NCBI RefSeq assembly: GCF_016587415.1
Contig: NZ_BNJI01000001.1
Location: forward strand, 5,309,501 to 5,373,500
DNA from: Ktedonobacter sp. SOSP1-85
GTDB lineage: Bacteria; Chloroflexota; Ktedonobacteria; Ktedonobacterales; Ktedonobacteraceae
DNA: 64,000 bases
Direction of reading: 5' to 3'
Part shown: positions 53,103-61,475 of the stretch, in pieces
Layout of the letters: the number at the start of each line of letters is the position of its first letter
Position numbering within the stretch: the stretch's first letter is position 1
Translations under genes and position numbers: made by a program
Notes under the pieces: model-generated
What the model was told of the DNA's origin: nothing
What the model saw: only the letters and a program-made list of their open reading frames with translations
Database searches by the model: none

Positions 53103-54404
53103 CTATTGATTCAGTGACGAAGAGACCGAGTCATCGATGGCTTTGGCTGCAGCCTGCGGAGTGATTGTCCCGGCATACAGGCCCTGTGTCTGATCCAACA
53201 GAACCTGGCCAACCGCCGGTGGGAGATACTGATCGTAGTAGAGCTGGAAGTACGGCGCAGCGGCGGCCATATCATCGATTTGCTTCCGCAGCGGATCAGT
53301 GACGACAGACTCGGCCGTTTTCATGGGCGGAACACCGATGTTCAGCTTGACCAGCTGAGGTGCATTAGTCGCGTTGGTCATGAATTTCAGGAAATCCATT
53401 GTCTCCTGCGTTGGCGCGTTCTTGCCGAGTGCGAAGCCGCCGCCGCCGCCCATCACATCCGTCGGATTGCCGGCCCCGCCTTCAACCATCGGGAAGGGGA
53501 AAATGCCAAAATCCGGACCTTTTTTGTCAGTAGCAACACCCTTGTCATTGGCAGGAGCCCATTGCCCCATCAGCTCCATAGCGGCATGGGAATTTCCTAT
53601 CGTGCTCTGCTCATCGCTATAGGTCGCCCCCAGATAGCCTTTTTGGAAGGGCTGGAGAGCCACCAGCTCCTGCAATTTTTGACCGGCCTGCACAAACGGC
53701 GCGTCGGCGAACGATCCCCCGTTGCGGCTATACGCTTTTTGAAACGCGTCCTTGCCGCCGATACGTGTGGCGAGATAGGCCCAGTAGAACATACCCGGCC
53801 ACTGCTCTTTTTCGCCCAGACCGATGGGCGTGATACCCGCGGCTTTCAGCGTCTTGATGGTCTCCAAAAACTCGGTCCAGGTCGTTGGCGTTTTCGTAAT
53901 GCCCGCTTTGGCAAAGAGTGCCTTGTTATACCAGAAGGCAATCGCGCCATTATCGACCGGAACGGCATAATACTTGCCACCATCGCTATAGACGCTGTTC
54001 AAGACCCCTTGATCGAAGGACTTGCCCCAATCGTCCTGGAAATACGACCCGATGTCCTGGACCAATCCAGCCTTGGCGTACTGGAAAAGCACGCCACCGC
54101 CCCAGGTGTGGAAGAGGTCCGGGGGTGAACCCGACTGCATAACCGTCGTGAGCTTCTGTTTGAAGGCCTGGTTTTCGAGGACGGTAATGTTAATCTTAAC
54201 GTTGGGATGGTCCTTCGTGTACTGCTTGGCAAGGTTCTGGTAGAACGATTTGCCTGGATCACCGGTGGCGATATGCCACCAGTTGATCGTGGCCTTCCCG
54301 TTACCACCGGAGCTAGGGGAAGAACCACAGGCAGAGAGAAGCGAGGGGAAAGAGAGAGCAGCACCAGCCGCGCCCACGGAGGTAAGAAATTCGCGTCGTT
54401 TCAT
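53103..54404 (-). CDS. Sugar ABC transporter substrate-binding lipoprotein (SBP family 1)
   Basis: The protein is 433 residues. The signal peptide MKRREFLTSVGAAG has a twin-arginine motif and ends in the lipobox LLSAC, so it is a Tat-exported lipoprotein. The mature part has family-1 binding-protein features: WWHIATGDPGKSFYQNLAKQY at the start, PDLFHTWGGG, YAVPVDNGAIAFWYNKALF and GGGGGFALGKNAP. It binds a mono- or oligosaccharide outside the cell and delivers it to the permeases that follow. Its start codon overlaps a 30-residue upstream frame (see 54401-54493). Confidence 0.94.
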   Translation of the reverse strand: MKRREFLTSVGAAGAALSFPSLLSACGSSPSSGGNGKATINWWHIATGDPGKSFYQNLAKQYTKDHPNVKINITVLENQAFKQKLTTVMQSGSPPDLFHTWGGGVLFQYAKAGLVQDIGSYFQDDWGKSFDQGVLNSVYSDGGKYYAVPVDNGAIAFWYNKALFAKAGITKTPTTWTEFLETIKTLKAAGITPIGLGEKEQWPGMFYWAYLATRIGGKDAFQKAYSRNGGSFADAPFVQAGQKLQELVALQPFQKGYLGATYSDEQSTIGNSHAAMELMGQWAPANDKGVATDKKGPDFGIFPFPMVEGGAGNPTDVMGGGGGFALGKNAPTQETMDFLKFMTNATNAPQLVKLNIGVPPMKTAESVVTDPLRKQIDDMAAAAPYFQLYYDQYLPPAVGQVLLDQTQGLYAGTITPQAAAKAIDDSVSSSLNQ

Positions 54405-54493
54405 AAGGTTGTATTACTCCCTTCAAAAATAGACATGGAGAGTCGCCCGACTCTGGACTGATAACAACCGGGTTTCGCCACTGTCGTGCTCAT
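54401..54493 (-). CDS. Possible 30-residue leader peptide coupled to the binding-protein gene
   Basis: An ATG at 54493 with GAGGAG 8 nt upstream opens a frame of 30 codons that stops in TGA overlapping the ATG of the binding-protein gene (ATGA). The downstream gene's own Shine-Dalgarno (GGGAG) is about 13 nt away, farther than ideal, so coupling would help its translation. A small GAGTC/GACTC hairpin (54436-54449) lies within. The peptide sequence matches nothing I know. It may be chance, but the signal is better than random. Confidence 0.4.
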   Translation of the reverse strand: MSTTVAKPGCYQSRVGRLSMSIFEGSNTTL

Positions 54494-54638
54494 TGTCGTT
54501 TCTCCTCACAAACGAGAGGTTGTCAAGCATGGCAATACGACCATACGACAGTATGAGTGTCATGAGAGATTTCAGAAAAAGTAAAAGCTCCTTTCTTTTA
54601 ACAAAAGCGCGTACAGCGTCCGGCAAATAAGACCTTTA

Positions 54639-55685
54639 CTACGACGAAAGTGTCTGGCACGACTCGCGGATAATCAGGCGGGTTGGTAGTTCGATGCGCT
54701 CGATTTCCGCGTTGGGGTGTGCAATATATTTTAAGAGGAGATGAGCCGCGCTTCGACCCATCTCTTCAAGAGGCTGGCGAACAGTTGTGAGCGCGGGATG
54801 GACATAAGAGGCCTGGGGGATATCATCGAAGCCCACGATTGATAGATCCTCAGGTAGACGCAGTCCGCGCTCTCTGGCGGCCTCCATGACTCCGAAGGCC
54901 ATCATATCGTTGGACGCAAAGATTGCGGTAGGCCGCTCAGGCAAGCTGAGCAACTCCTGGGCGCATTGATAGCCCTGTGGCTGCGTAAAATCGGCCTCGC
55001 AGATCAGGTGTGGGTCGGCGGGAATGCCATGGTCCTTCAGAGCCGCGTGATAGCCATCCAGGCGATCGCGCGCGCTGCCTAATTCCATCGTGCCGGTAAT
55101 AAACCCGATGCGCTGGTGTCCCAACGAGAGTAAAAAGGACATCGCGTCATAGGCTCCGCGAAAATTGGTTGCTGAAACAGATGGGACGTTCTGTTTATTG
55201 CTGAGATAATCTATGATCACATGCGGAAACTGGCGCTGGCGCAGTGTATTTAAATATGCCGCCGCGTTGCGCGGCAGAATCAGCAGCAGACCATCAGCTA
55301 GTCCGCGCGTAAGCTTGGTTACATAGGCCGATTCCTTCGTCTTGCGCCGGTGTGTTGTATAGAGCATCAGATCGTAGTTTTCGGCGTCCAGCGCTTCATC
55401 GATGCCGCGAATAATTTCATCAATGTAGCTGCTGCTGAGGTAATCGACCAGCAAACCAACGACCCGCGACTCACCTCCGGCCAGGCTGCGCGCTTGCATA
55501 TTGGGAACATAACCAAGCTGAGCCATGGCTCGCAAAACACGTTCACGCTTTTCAGGCTTCACATGATCTTTATTATTAATCACACGTGAAACCGTTGCAT
55601 AGGATACTCCGGCTTCATCGGCAACATCGACAATCGTGATTTCGCGCGCTGGCTGGCTCTCTTTATCCGTTTCTCTCTTCTGCAA
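54639..55685 (-). CDS. LacI-family transcriptional regulator
   Basis: The protein is 348 residues, with a TTG start supported by AAGGAG 8 nt upstream. The helix-turn-helix and hinge are complete (ITIVDVADEAGVSYATVSRVINN, PNMQARSLAGG), followed by a periplasmic-binding-protein-like sensor domain (ASNDMMAFGVMEAARERG, VGFDDIPQASYVHPALTTVRQP). It lies between the sugar transporter/GH3 genes and the divergent GH43 gene. Perfect and near-perfect LacI operators in the divergent region (55788-55805, 56114-56131) indicate that it represses itself and GH43 until a sugar binds (inference). Confidence 0.94.
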   Translation of the reverse strand: MQKRETDKESQPAREITIVDVADEAGVSYATVSRVINNKDHVKPEKRERVLRAMAQLGYVPNMQARSLAGGESRVVGLLVDYLSSSYIDEIIRGIDEALDAENYDLMLYTTHRRKTKESAYVTKLTRGLADGLLLILPRNAAAYLNTLRQRQFPHVIIDYLSNKQNVPSVSATNFRGAYDAMSFLLSLGHQRIGFITGTMELGSARDRLDGYHAALKDHGIPADPHLICEADFTQPQGYQCAQELLSLPERPTAIFASNDMMAFGVMEAARERGLRLPEDLSIVGFDDIPQASYVHPALTTVRQPLEEMGRSAAHLLLKYIAHPNAEIERIELPTRLIIRESCQTLSS

Positions 55686-55787
55686 AGCCTGGGCTCCTTC
55701 AACATTGGAGGATCGGTTTCCTTTGCCTGGATCAAGCCATCAAAGCCAGCACCCAGGCCGTTTGCTCGCTCAGCCTCAGGGGATGAA

Positions 55788-55805
55788 TTTGCAAACGTTT
55801 ACAAT
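55788..55805. promoter_or_regulatory. LacI-type operator upstream of the lacI-like gene
   Basis: TTTGCAAACGTTTACAAT, one mismatch from the perfect palindrome at 56114-56131, 103 bases before the regulator start. The CpG-centred AAACGTTT core is typical of LacI-family sites. Likely site of autoregulation. Confidence 0.75.
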
Positions 55806-56113
55806 CTCTGTATCCAGTGATACCATAGACTCTCCCTTACTGTCAAGGCTTTTTGCGGTTATTTTTCCACGCAGCGCAAAGAAATCATAAAAATACTGAA
55901 GAGAGAGGGCATTGCAGGGCCTCTCCCATCTCTTACCAACGCGCGAAAGGCCCTTCCAGAGCCTTTCTTTCACCATCTTACCCGTATTTTAAAGTGTCTG
56001 GAAGAAAAATGGCACTTGCTCCTAGAATTGCCGCTAATTCTTACATACATAGTTCTGCACTTTTTTTACAGAGGTTGACAGCAGAGAAGAAATAGAGTAT
56101 ATCTTCTGTAGGA

Positions 56114-56131
56114 TTTGCAAACGTTTGCAAA
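56114..56131. promoter_or_regulatory. Perfect LacI-type operator upstream of GH43
   Basis: TTTGCAAACGTTTGCAAA is an 18-bp perfect palindrome, 28 bases before the GH43 start codon, where it would overlap the promoter or transcription start. The remainder of the 55686-56158 region holds no gene. Confidence 0.85.
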
Positions 56132-57267
56132 GATAATTCTGCATACAAGGTATGTGCCATGACTGAGAAGTTGACCTATACAAATCCGGTGCTACCAGGC
56201 TTCCACCCTGATCCGAGCGTGTGTCGTGTTGGCCAGGAGTATTACCTGGTGACGAGCAGCTTTGAATATTTTCCCGGTGTCCCCATCTTTCACAGTCGTG
56301 ATCTGGTCCACTGGCGCCAGATCGGGCATTGTCTGACACGCGCCAGCCAGGTGCCGCTGGCGAATATTGGCGCTTCGCGAGGCATCTTTGCGCCGACCCT
56401 GCGTTATCACGCAGGGCGTTTTTATATGGTGACGACGAATGTTTCATCCGGTGGCAACTTCTTTGTGTATGCAGACGATCCCGCTGGTGAGTGGTCCGAG
56501 CCAATCTACCTCAAGCAAGGGGCATCGATCCTTCGCTCTATTTTGATGAAGGGCATGTATATCTAACCAGTGCCGCTGCGTGGGAGCCCCATGGGATCTT
56601 ACAATGCGAGATCGATCTTGCTACCGGAGAGCAGTTGACTGAGACGCGTATGATCTGGGCCGGTACGGGCGGGCGCTGGCCGGAAGGACCACATCTTTAT
56701 CATCTGGGTGAGTATTATTATCTGATGATTGCCGAGGGGGGAACTTCATATGGGCATATGGAGACGCTGGCGCGCAGCAAGAGTCCGTGGGGGCCGTTTG
56801 AAGCCTGTCCACATAATCCAATCTTGACCCACCGGGATGTGGATACCAATCCCATTCAATGCATTGGCCATGCGGATTTGATCCAGGCTCACGATGACAG
56901 CTGGTGGCTCGTGTTGCTCGGAGTACGCCCGCGTAATGGCCAGTATCACCTTGGCCGTGAAACTTTTCTCGCACCGGCTAGCTGGACTCCAGACGGCTGG
57001 CTCCAGGTTTCCTCGGATAAAATGCTCGCTCTCACCATGCAGGCCGAGACACTGCCATCCTATGCCTGGCCAAAAGAAGATGCGCGCGATGATTTTGACG
57101 AACCCGGTCTGCGTTTCTGCTGGAACTTCTTGCGCAACCCCGATGCCGCGAGCTGGTCTCTCAGCACGCGTCCTGGTTGGCTGCGCCTGTATGGCTCAGC
57201 GCTCACCCTCAATGATCTGGCCTCTCCGGCCTTCGTGGGCCGGTGCCAGGAGCACTTTGCCTGTCTA

Positions 57268-57347
57268 GTGACACTCCGCGTCGGCTAAAGCCGAGCAGCT
57301 TCTGACACTGTGCCGTAGTCGGATTCGTGGGATATGTGGCGTAGCCA
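57268..57347 (-). ncRNA. Right end and probable omega RNA 3' part
   Basis: The 80 bases between the tnpB stop and the element end contain the CGGC-TAAA-GCCG hairpin at about 57282-57293. By the rule known for TnpB, the RNA spans this region and continues into flanking DNA. The guide should therefore begin with the host sequence TAGACAGGCAAAGTGC on the minus strand. This is predicted, not observed. Confidence 0.45.
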
Positions 57348-58880
57348 CTACTCAAAGTGAATCCGTAGTTGGGACGCAATATCTGGGAGAGGCGCGCCCA
57401 TCCGGCGCCTTCCTCTCTGGGCGGTGCCATGCCCGTTGGCATGATCTCCACGCCTTGCCGCAGGGAGAGATGGTCCCAACTGGCGTTTGGCATCCTGGGA
57501 GATCCCAACACCTGAGCCTTTCGGCTCCCTCTTCGCACGTCGCGTCAGAGCATGTGGCTTTTCCTTCAAAGGTGCTTGCGTACGCTCGATCAAGCGCTGT
57601 CCGACTCTCAGGCTGGCATTTCTGTCGGCATGATCGCGCATCTGGCACTGTGGGCAGAAGCAGAGGGCGGCGCCGGGAGTATAGCCCTCCTGGGGTTGTC
57701 CCTGGTTGTAGCGCACGACCAAGCCATGACAGCGATGGCATTCCCGGCTTGTATTGCGCGGATTCACACGGGCCGTGATGATACCGCCTCCATTCCACGC
57801 CTTGTACTTTGAGTAGCGGAAAATGCGGCCCTTCATCCAGTAGGCCCGTTTCGTATTACCCCGACGCGAATACGTGCCCTGCTCTGGTCGCAGGTTGCCT
57901 AGATGCTCGAAGACGAGAATACTCGCCTCGTGCTTGGTGGCGAACTGGACAATGCGAGCGCTCACCAGGTGCGCGATCTGTTCGTCCACGTGCCTGATTT
58001 TGGCCCAGAGGTCGGCATTGTCCTGTTCGTTCTCGGCAATGATGCCAGTCTGAGATCGGTTGTGTGCAATACGTCCAAGCAGTTTCTTCCTACAGCCCGA
58101 TACCGCTGTGCCATTCCCAATGAAGGAAGTAGCCAGGATGGTGCCGTCAACGGTCTGGACGCTGCACACGGCTACGTGATGATCAAGATTGAGATCCACC
58201 GCGCAGAGACGTGTATCGGCGGCGGTGAGTTGCTCTCTGACTTTTGCGGGCGCCTCGAATGTCTTTTCGATAGGGGTATGCAACCACCAGCGATCTCCCT
58301 TGCGGACGAGTTGCGGACTGCCCATCAGATCACCATCAGGGAGATCGCGACCCAGCGTGTGTATTTTGAGCCAGGACCAGCATGAGCCGGTCCAGACTTT
58401 GAGCATGATAGAACGGGTACAACGCTCGCGCCAAAGGCTTGCGTAGAAGGGAGCTGACTTCTTCCATGATCGGGGCGGGACTGGTGGTCGCACCCTGAAC
58501 GGCCGACTCTTGCCCTTCTTCGTTTGTTTGGCTTCGTGTTTCTGCTTCCGTGATCGCCATTTTTTGAGAGAGGAGAAGAAGGAGCGAGCCGAGCCGAGCG
58601 CGGCATTGATAGCAGCGCGTCGGAACATCGCAGGGATATCTGGCGCGAGATCGGTGAGTGGCATGATCGGATTGGGGTTGGACTCCGTTGTATGCGTGAG
58701 TTTCTCCAGGGCCGTGAGGGCCTCCTTCTTGTTGAGGGCAAGAAGACCTTCGTGTGCCTGGATGACTTCAAAATAAAAGGCCACGACGCGATTGAAGAGG
58801 ACCTGGTTTGCCGCGAAGTAGGCAGCATACTGCGGTGGATAGTGTAACGCCTGCCTGATGGTTTTCGTGGCTTTTGCCAT
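57348..58880 (-). CDS. tnpB: TnpB, RNA-guided endonuclease of an IS605-type transposon
   Basis: The protein is 510 residues; GAGGAGG precedes the ATG. RuvC-I Asp in AVDLNLDHHVAV, RuvC-II Glu in ILVFEHLGNL, zinc ribbon CHRCH...CPQC and RuvC-III Asp in DHADRNAS are all present, so the nuclease should be active. The C-terminal about 70 residues are basic, rich in Arg/Pro/Gly and overlap the likely omega RNA region. It is only distantly similar to the TnpB at 16252 and differs in its zinc-ribbon spacing and RuvC-III context (ADRNAS against RDLYSA). No tnpA is present. Confidence 0.9.
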   Translation of the reverse strand: MAKATKTIRQALHYPPQYAAYFAANQVLFNRVVAFYFEVIQAHEGLLALNKKEALTALEKLTHTTESNPNPIMPLTDLAPDIPAMFRRAAINAALGSARSFFSSLKKWRSRKQKHEAKQTKKGKSRPFRVRPPVPPRSWKKSAPFYASLWRERCTRSIMLKVWTGSCWSWLKIHTLGRDLPDGDLMGSPQLVRKGDRWWLHTPIEKTFEAPAKVREQLTAADTRLCAVDLNLDHHVAVCSVQTVDGTILATSFIGNGTAVSGCRKKLLGRIAHNRSQTGIIAENEQDNADLWAKIRHVDEQIAHLVSARIVQFATKHEASILVFEHLGNLRPEQGTYSRRGNTKRAYWMKGRIFRYSKYKAWNGGGIITARVNPRNTSRECHRCHGLVVRYNQGQPQEGYTPGAALCFCPQCQMRDHADRNASLRVGQRLIERTQAPLKEKPHALTRRAKREPKGSGVGISQDAKRQLGPSLPAARRGDHANGHGTAQRGRRRMGAPLPDIASQLRIHFE

Positions 58881-59705
58881 ATAGTACCTCCTCTCACAAA
58901 AATATATGGTATCTCTCTTCGAGAATACCAGACTGATGTAAAATTGTCAAACATACGTTCTATATAGTACTCTATTGTACAAGGGCTAAAGCCTAATAAC
59001 ACGCCTCGCCACGGTCGAAAGAACCGTGGCTTGCGGCGGGCTAAAGCCCTATCTAGTCAGATCCCATCTGTGCTTTATTCCCCCCCGCGACGGTGAAGAA
59101 GCCGGTCTGACTGTATTGATGAATGATCAGCACCACTATGAGGTTGCGCTCACCCGCCTGGAGGGCCAGGTGCAGGTAATTGTGCGCCGGCGCATCGGCG
59201 ATCTCAGCGCGCTCGTTGCCTGCGAGCGGGTCGACACAGAAGAACTGGAATTGACCATTCAGGCCGACGCAGATATGTATACTTTCGCGTATGCCCTACC
59301 TGGCCAGGATACGCGTATCCTGGCCAGGGGTCTGGCGCGCTACCTTGGAAGCGAAGTAGCCGGCAGCTTTACCGGAGTCTACCTCGGCATGTATGCTACC
59401 AGCAATAACCAGGGTCCGAGCGCGCCAGCGGATTTCGACTGGTTTGATTATGTGCCGCTGGAGTGAGGTGTCTGGTACTCAGCGACGCTCTTTGACACAT
59501 CGGCTGACTCTCTTGCAACACAGCCGAAATCGTTTCCATATGTGAAACTTTGATCAAGGGTATGCGATGGCAAAGAGCATTCAATGCCAATTGCATCCAG
59601 GGGAAGAAGCCTCTCACTCCGCGTGTTATAGAGAAGTAAGCAGTCAAGCTTATAGTAGAGATGTGACCTTCCAGTATTCCACCTATAACACAAAGGAGAT
59701 CTAGC

Positions 59706-60278
59706 GTGCGAGCAGATATTATTCCCGGTGCGCAATTTCCCGACTATGAACTGACCGATCACACCAGAACCCGGCGTAAGCTTAGTGAGCTACAGGGCAT
59801 CGATCCGATGGTCCTGCTTCTCTCACGTGGACACTACTGTCCCAAAGACCACCAGCAGCATCTAGAACTGGCCGCGTTCTATCCCAAAATAGCCGTCGCT
59901 TATACCCAGATCGTGACTATCTCGACGGACAATATTCTGGAGTCAAACGAGTTTCGTAGCGCGGTGGGGGCGCAATGGACCTTCCTCTCTGACTCAGGTC
60001 GCAAGGTCCAGCAAGACCTGGATATCCAGGAATACACCGATCCCCACCATAATCCGATGATCCCACATACCATCGTGTTGGAGCCAGGGCTGGTGATCTA
60101 CAAGATCTACAATGGTTACTGGTTCTGGGGACGTCCGTCGCCTGACGATCTGCGTCAAGACTTACGCGCCATTATGCAGAAGACACGCCCCGACTGGGAT
60201 CTCGCCAAACCCGGTCTCCGCGAGAACTGGGAGGGCGGCAAGACCTTGCATTATCCCTACAAGGCAGCCAGGCAGTAA
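59706..60278 (+). CDS. Peroxiredoxin-like (AhpC/TSA redoxin domain) protein
   Basis: The protein is 190 residues with a GTG start; AAAGGAG lies 7 nt upstream. A thioredoxin-like redoxin fold is read from IIPGAQFPDYELTDH, RKLSELQG, VLLLSRGHYCPKDHQQHLELAAFYPKIAVAYTQIVTISTD and PHTIVLEPGLVIYKIYNGYWFWGRPSPDDL. The single Cys in RGHYCPKD is at the peroxidatic position (normally [PT]-x-x-C), but the usual Thr/Pro before it are changed and there is no resolving Cys. It may reduce peroxides by a 1-Cys mechanism or be a redox-inactive relative. It is transcribed alone, cytoplasmic. Confidence 0.8.
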   Translation: MRADIIPGAQFPDYELTDHTRTRRKLSELQGIDPMVLLLSRGHYCPKDHQQHLELAAFYPKIAVAYTQIVTISTDNILESNEFRSAVGAQWTFLSDSGRKVQQDLDIQEYTDPHHNPMIPHTIVLEPGLVIYKIYNGYWFWGRPSPDDLRQDLRAIMQKTRPDWDLAKPGLRENWEGGKTLHYPYKAARQ

Positions 60279-60286
60279 TCTAAGTA

Positions 60287-60353
60287 CTCTTGTGGATAAG
60301 GGCATGCAGTTGCTGGCCTCGCCAGCGGCTAGCATGCCCTTTATCCACAAGAG
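60287..60353. terminator. Long hairpin with an inner second hairpin
   Basis: Arms 60287-60307 and 60332-60353 pair over 21 bp with one bulged T; the loop itself folds (GCTGGC-CTC-GCCAGC, 60312-60326). It lies just behind the redoxin gene, convergent with the lipoprotein gene. No T-tract. It acts perhaps as a bidirectional terminator or is a palindromic element. Confidence 0.65.
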
Positions 60354-60477
60354 GCGGCCTTATTCGTGAGGAGAGAGTTTGTGCCAGGTATCGTGTGACC
60401 ACGTAACATGTCGTTACCCGTATCTATGGATCTGCGGCATGTATCACGCGATCCTTGACGAACACTATGGGTGGCGT

Positions 60478-61074
60478 TCATCGCGTTGTAAAGGTAAACG
60501 ACTGCAACATTTGCATAAAGCTCACATTTGCCTGGCCAAATGTTGCAGTTGGCCCATAGTACTCGACCTCATATGTCACGGTATTTTTCGCCTGAGGAGG
60601 GAAGTTTGTCACGAGAAGGAAAAGATTCCCTTGCACGCCAGGATCGGTAATCGCCAGGCTTCCCGTTGCGCTCCGCTGAATCCAGGTCACTTTGCCCGTG
60701 GTGAAGGTTTGGGGAGCGGATATGTCCTGTGCGTTTGCCAGCAGCGTGCCCTTGAAGTGGGACATGGCTTGATCGGCCACCACACTGGCATCTGGCTCAC
60801 CTGCTCGATCGGGATCGGCAAAGATGGCCAGCACATTTCTCCCCTGAGGATCGGCAAACGTCACCTGGTTGCCCGAAGCGTGCACACCCCAGTTTGATGG
60901 GTAATTGAGTGTGAAGCCCGCTCCTTGGTACGTTCGCAGCGTCACTACTGGAGTTGGCTTTGGCTGCGGATCACTTGTGGTAGTGTCGCCGCAGGCCGCC
61001 AGCGCCGTTAGCAGGAACCAGATGCTCAAAGCCAGCGTTGTGTATCGGGTAGCCCGTTTCCAGAACAAAATCAT
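60478..61074 (-). CDS. PsbP-like/DUF1795-type lipoprotein
   Basis: The protein is 198 residues. The signal peptide ends in the lipobox LTALAAC, giving an extracytoplasmic lipoprotein. After a Thr/Pro linker, YQGAGFTLNYPSNWGV is the signature strand of PsbP-like domains, followed by VTFADPQGRNVLAIFADP and a C-terminal beta-alpha pattern. Such proteins are common in Chloroflexota and usually of unknown function. It stands alone between a redoxin and a cellulase gene. Confidence 0.8.
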   Translation of the reverse strand: MILFWKRATRYTTLALSIWFLLTALAACGDTTTSDPQPKPTPVVTLRTYQGAGFTLNYPSNWGVHASGNQVTFADPQGRNVLAIFADPDRAGEPDASVVADQAMSHFKGTLLANAQDISAPQTFTTGKVTWIQRSATGSLAITDPGVQGNLFLLVTNFPPQAKNTVTYEVEYYGPTATFGQANVSFMQMLQSFTFTTR

Positions 61075-61475
61075 AAGCGAAAGATGCTCCTCCTGCTCTT
61101 AATGGTGTCTACTCATCCCGTTCCGCTCACAGTGGTACAGAAGAAAAGTATACGGTTTCTCTCCAGGAAAGCCACGGCACATACGAAGCATCCAATCGAC
61201 AGATAAGAGGCAGGCTCCTAAAGGACATGCTGTCTCACTGCTGATCAAGTGTCTTCTATCTGTTCTGGTTTGTTTCCCCACCGCCTTCTATCATTTGTCT
61301 ATAGCCGTACTCGCTCACATGAATGATGCCAGCAATGCCGGAGCTGGCACCTGGTAGAGATGAATCGCGGCATATACCAATCAAGGATGAGAAGGTATCA
61401 ATGCAGCAAACGCGACACTTGAGAAAGGAGGTAACCAGGAGCGTTTGCCTTAGTTTTACCCAAAGGAGGGGGAGA
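61075..61475. promoter_or_regulatory. Divergent promoter region (lipoprotein/cellulase)
   Basis: 400 bases with no gene. The GH6 frame is open from 61323, but the strong ribosome binding site AGGAGG at 61464-61469 places its start at 61476. It contains both divergent promoters; I could not identify them with confidence, and no LacI operator like that of the GH43 gene is present. Confidence 0.5.

Larger units (their letters stand above)
57268..59055 (-). mobile_element. IS605-type element with tnpB only, inserted in the GH43 gene
   Basis: The 1788-base element is bounded by comparison with the interrupted host gene: both junctions share TCTAGT, and removing 1788 bases (a multiple of 3) restores the GH43 frame. 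On the minus strand the left end has GGGCTTTAGCCC and CCACGGTT/GACCGTGG-type hairpins; the right end has CGGCTTTAGCCG followed by GCGGAGTGTCAC. The host sequence before the left end is ATCTGAC, similar to the right-end GTCAC, as expected for the paired recognition motifs of this family. No target duplication is present, also as expected. Confidence 0.85.
56159..59466 (+). pseudogene. GH43 beta-xylosidase/arabinofuranosidase, disrupted by a frameshift and a TnpB transposon
   Basis: Three pieces read as one GH43 of about 506 residues. The N-terminus has the catalytic-base Asp in GFHPDPSVCRVGQEYYLVTSSFEYFPGVPIF (56159-56520). The middle piece has GIDPSLYFDEGHVYLTS and the catalytic-acid Glu in RWPEGPHLYH (from about 56520 to 57267). 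The C-terminal beta-sandwich is EEAGLTVLMNDQHHYEV to DWFDYVPLE (59056-59466). One G is missing from the run 56519-56522, shifting the frame. The transposon at 57268-59055 interrupts the codon series exactly between Leu and Val; removing it rejoins CLV-RSHLCFIPP in frame. The enzyme would trim xylan side chains or xylo-oligosaccharides in the cytoplasm. Confidence 0.9.

Noticed and set aside
58325..59002. 225-codon minus-strand frame overlapping the second tnpB
   Set aside because: It overlaps the tnpB start in another frame, is Arg/Ser-rich and lacks motifs; it is a shadow.
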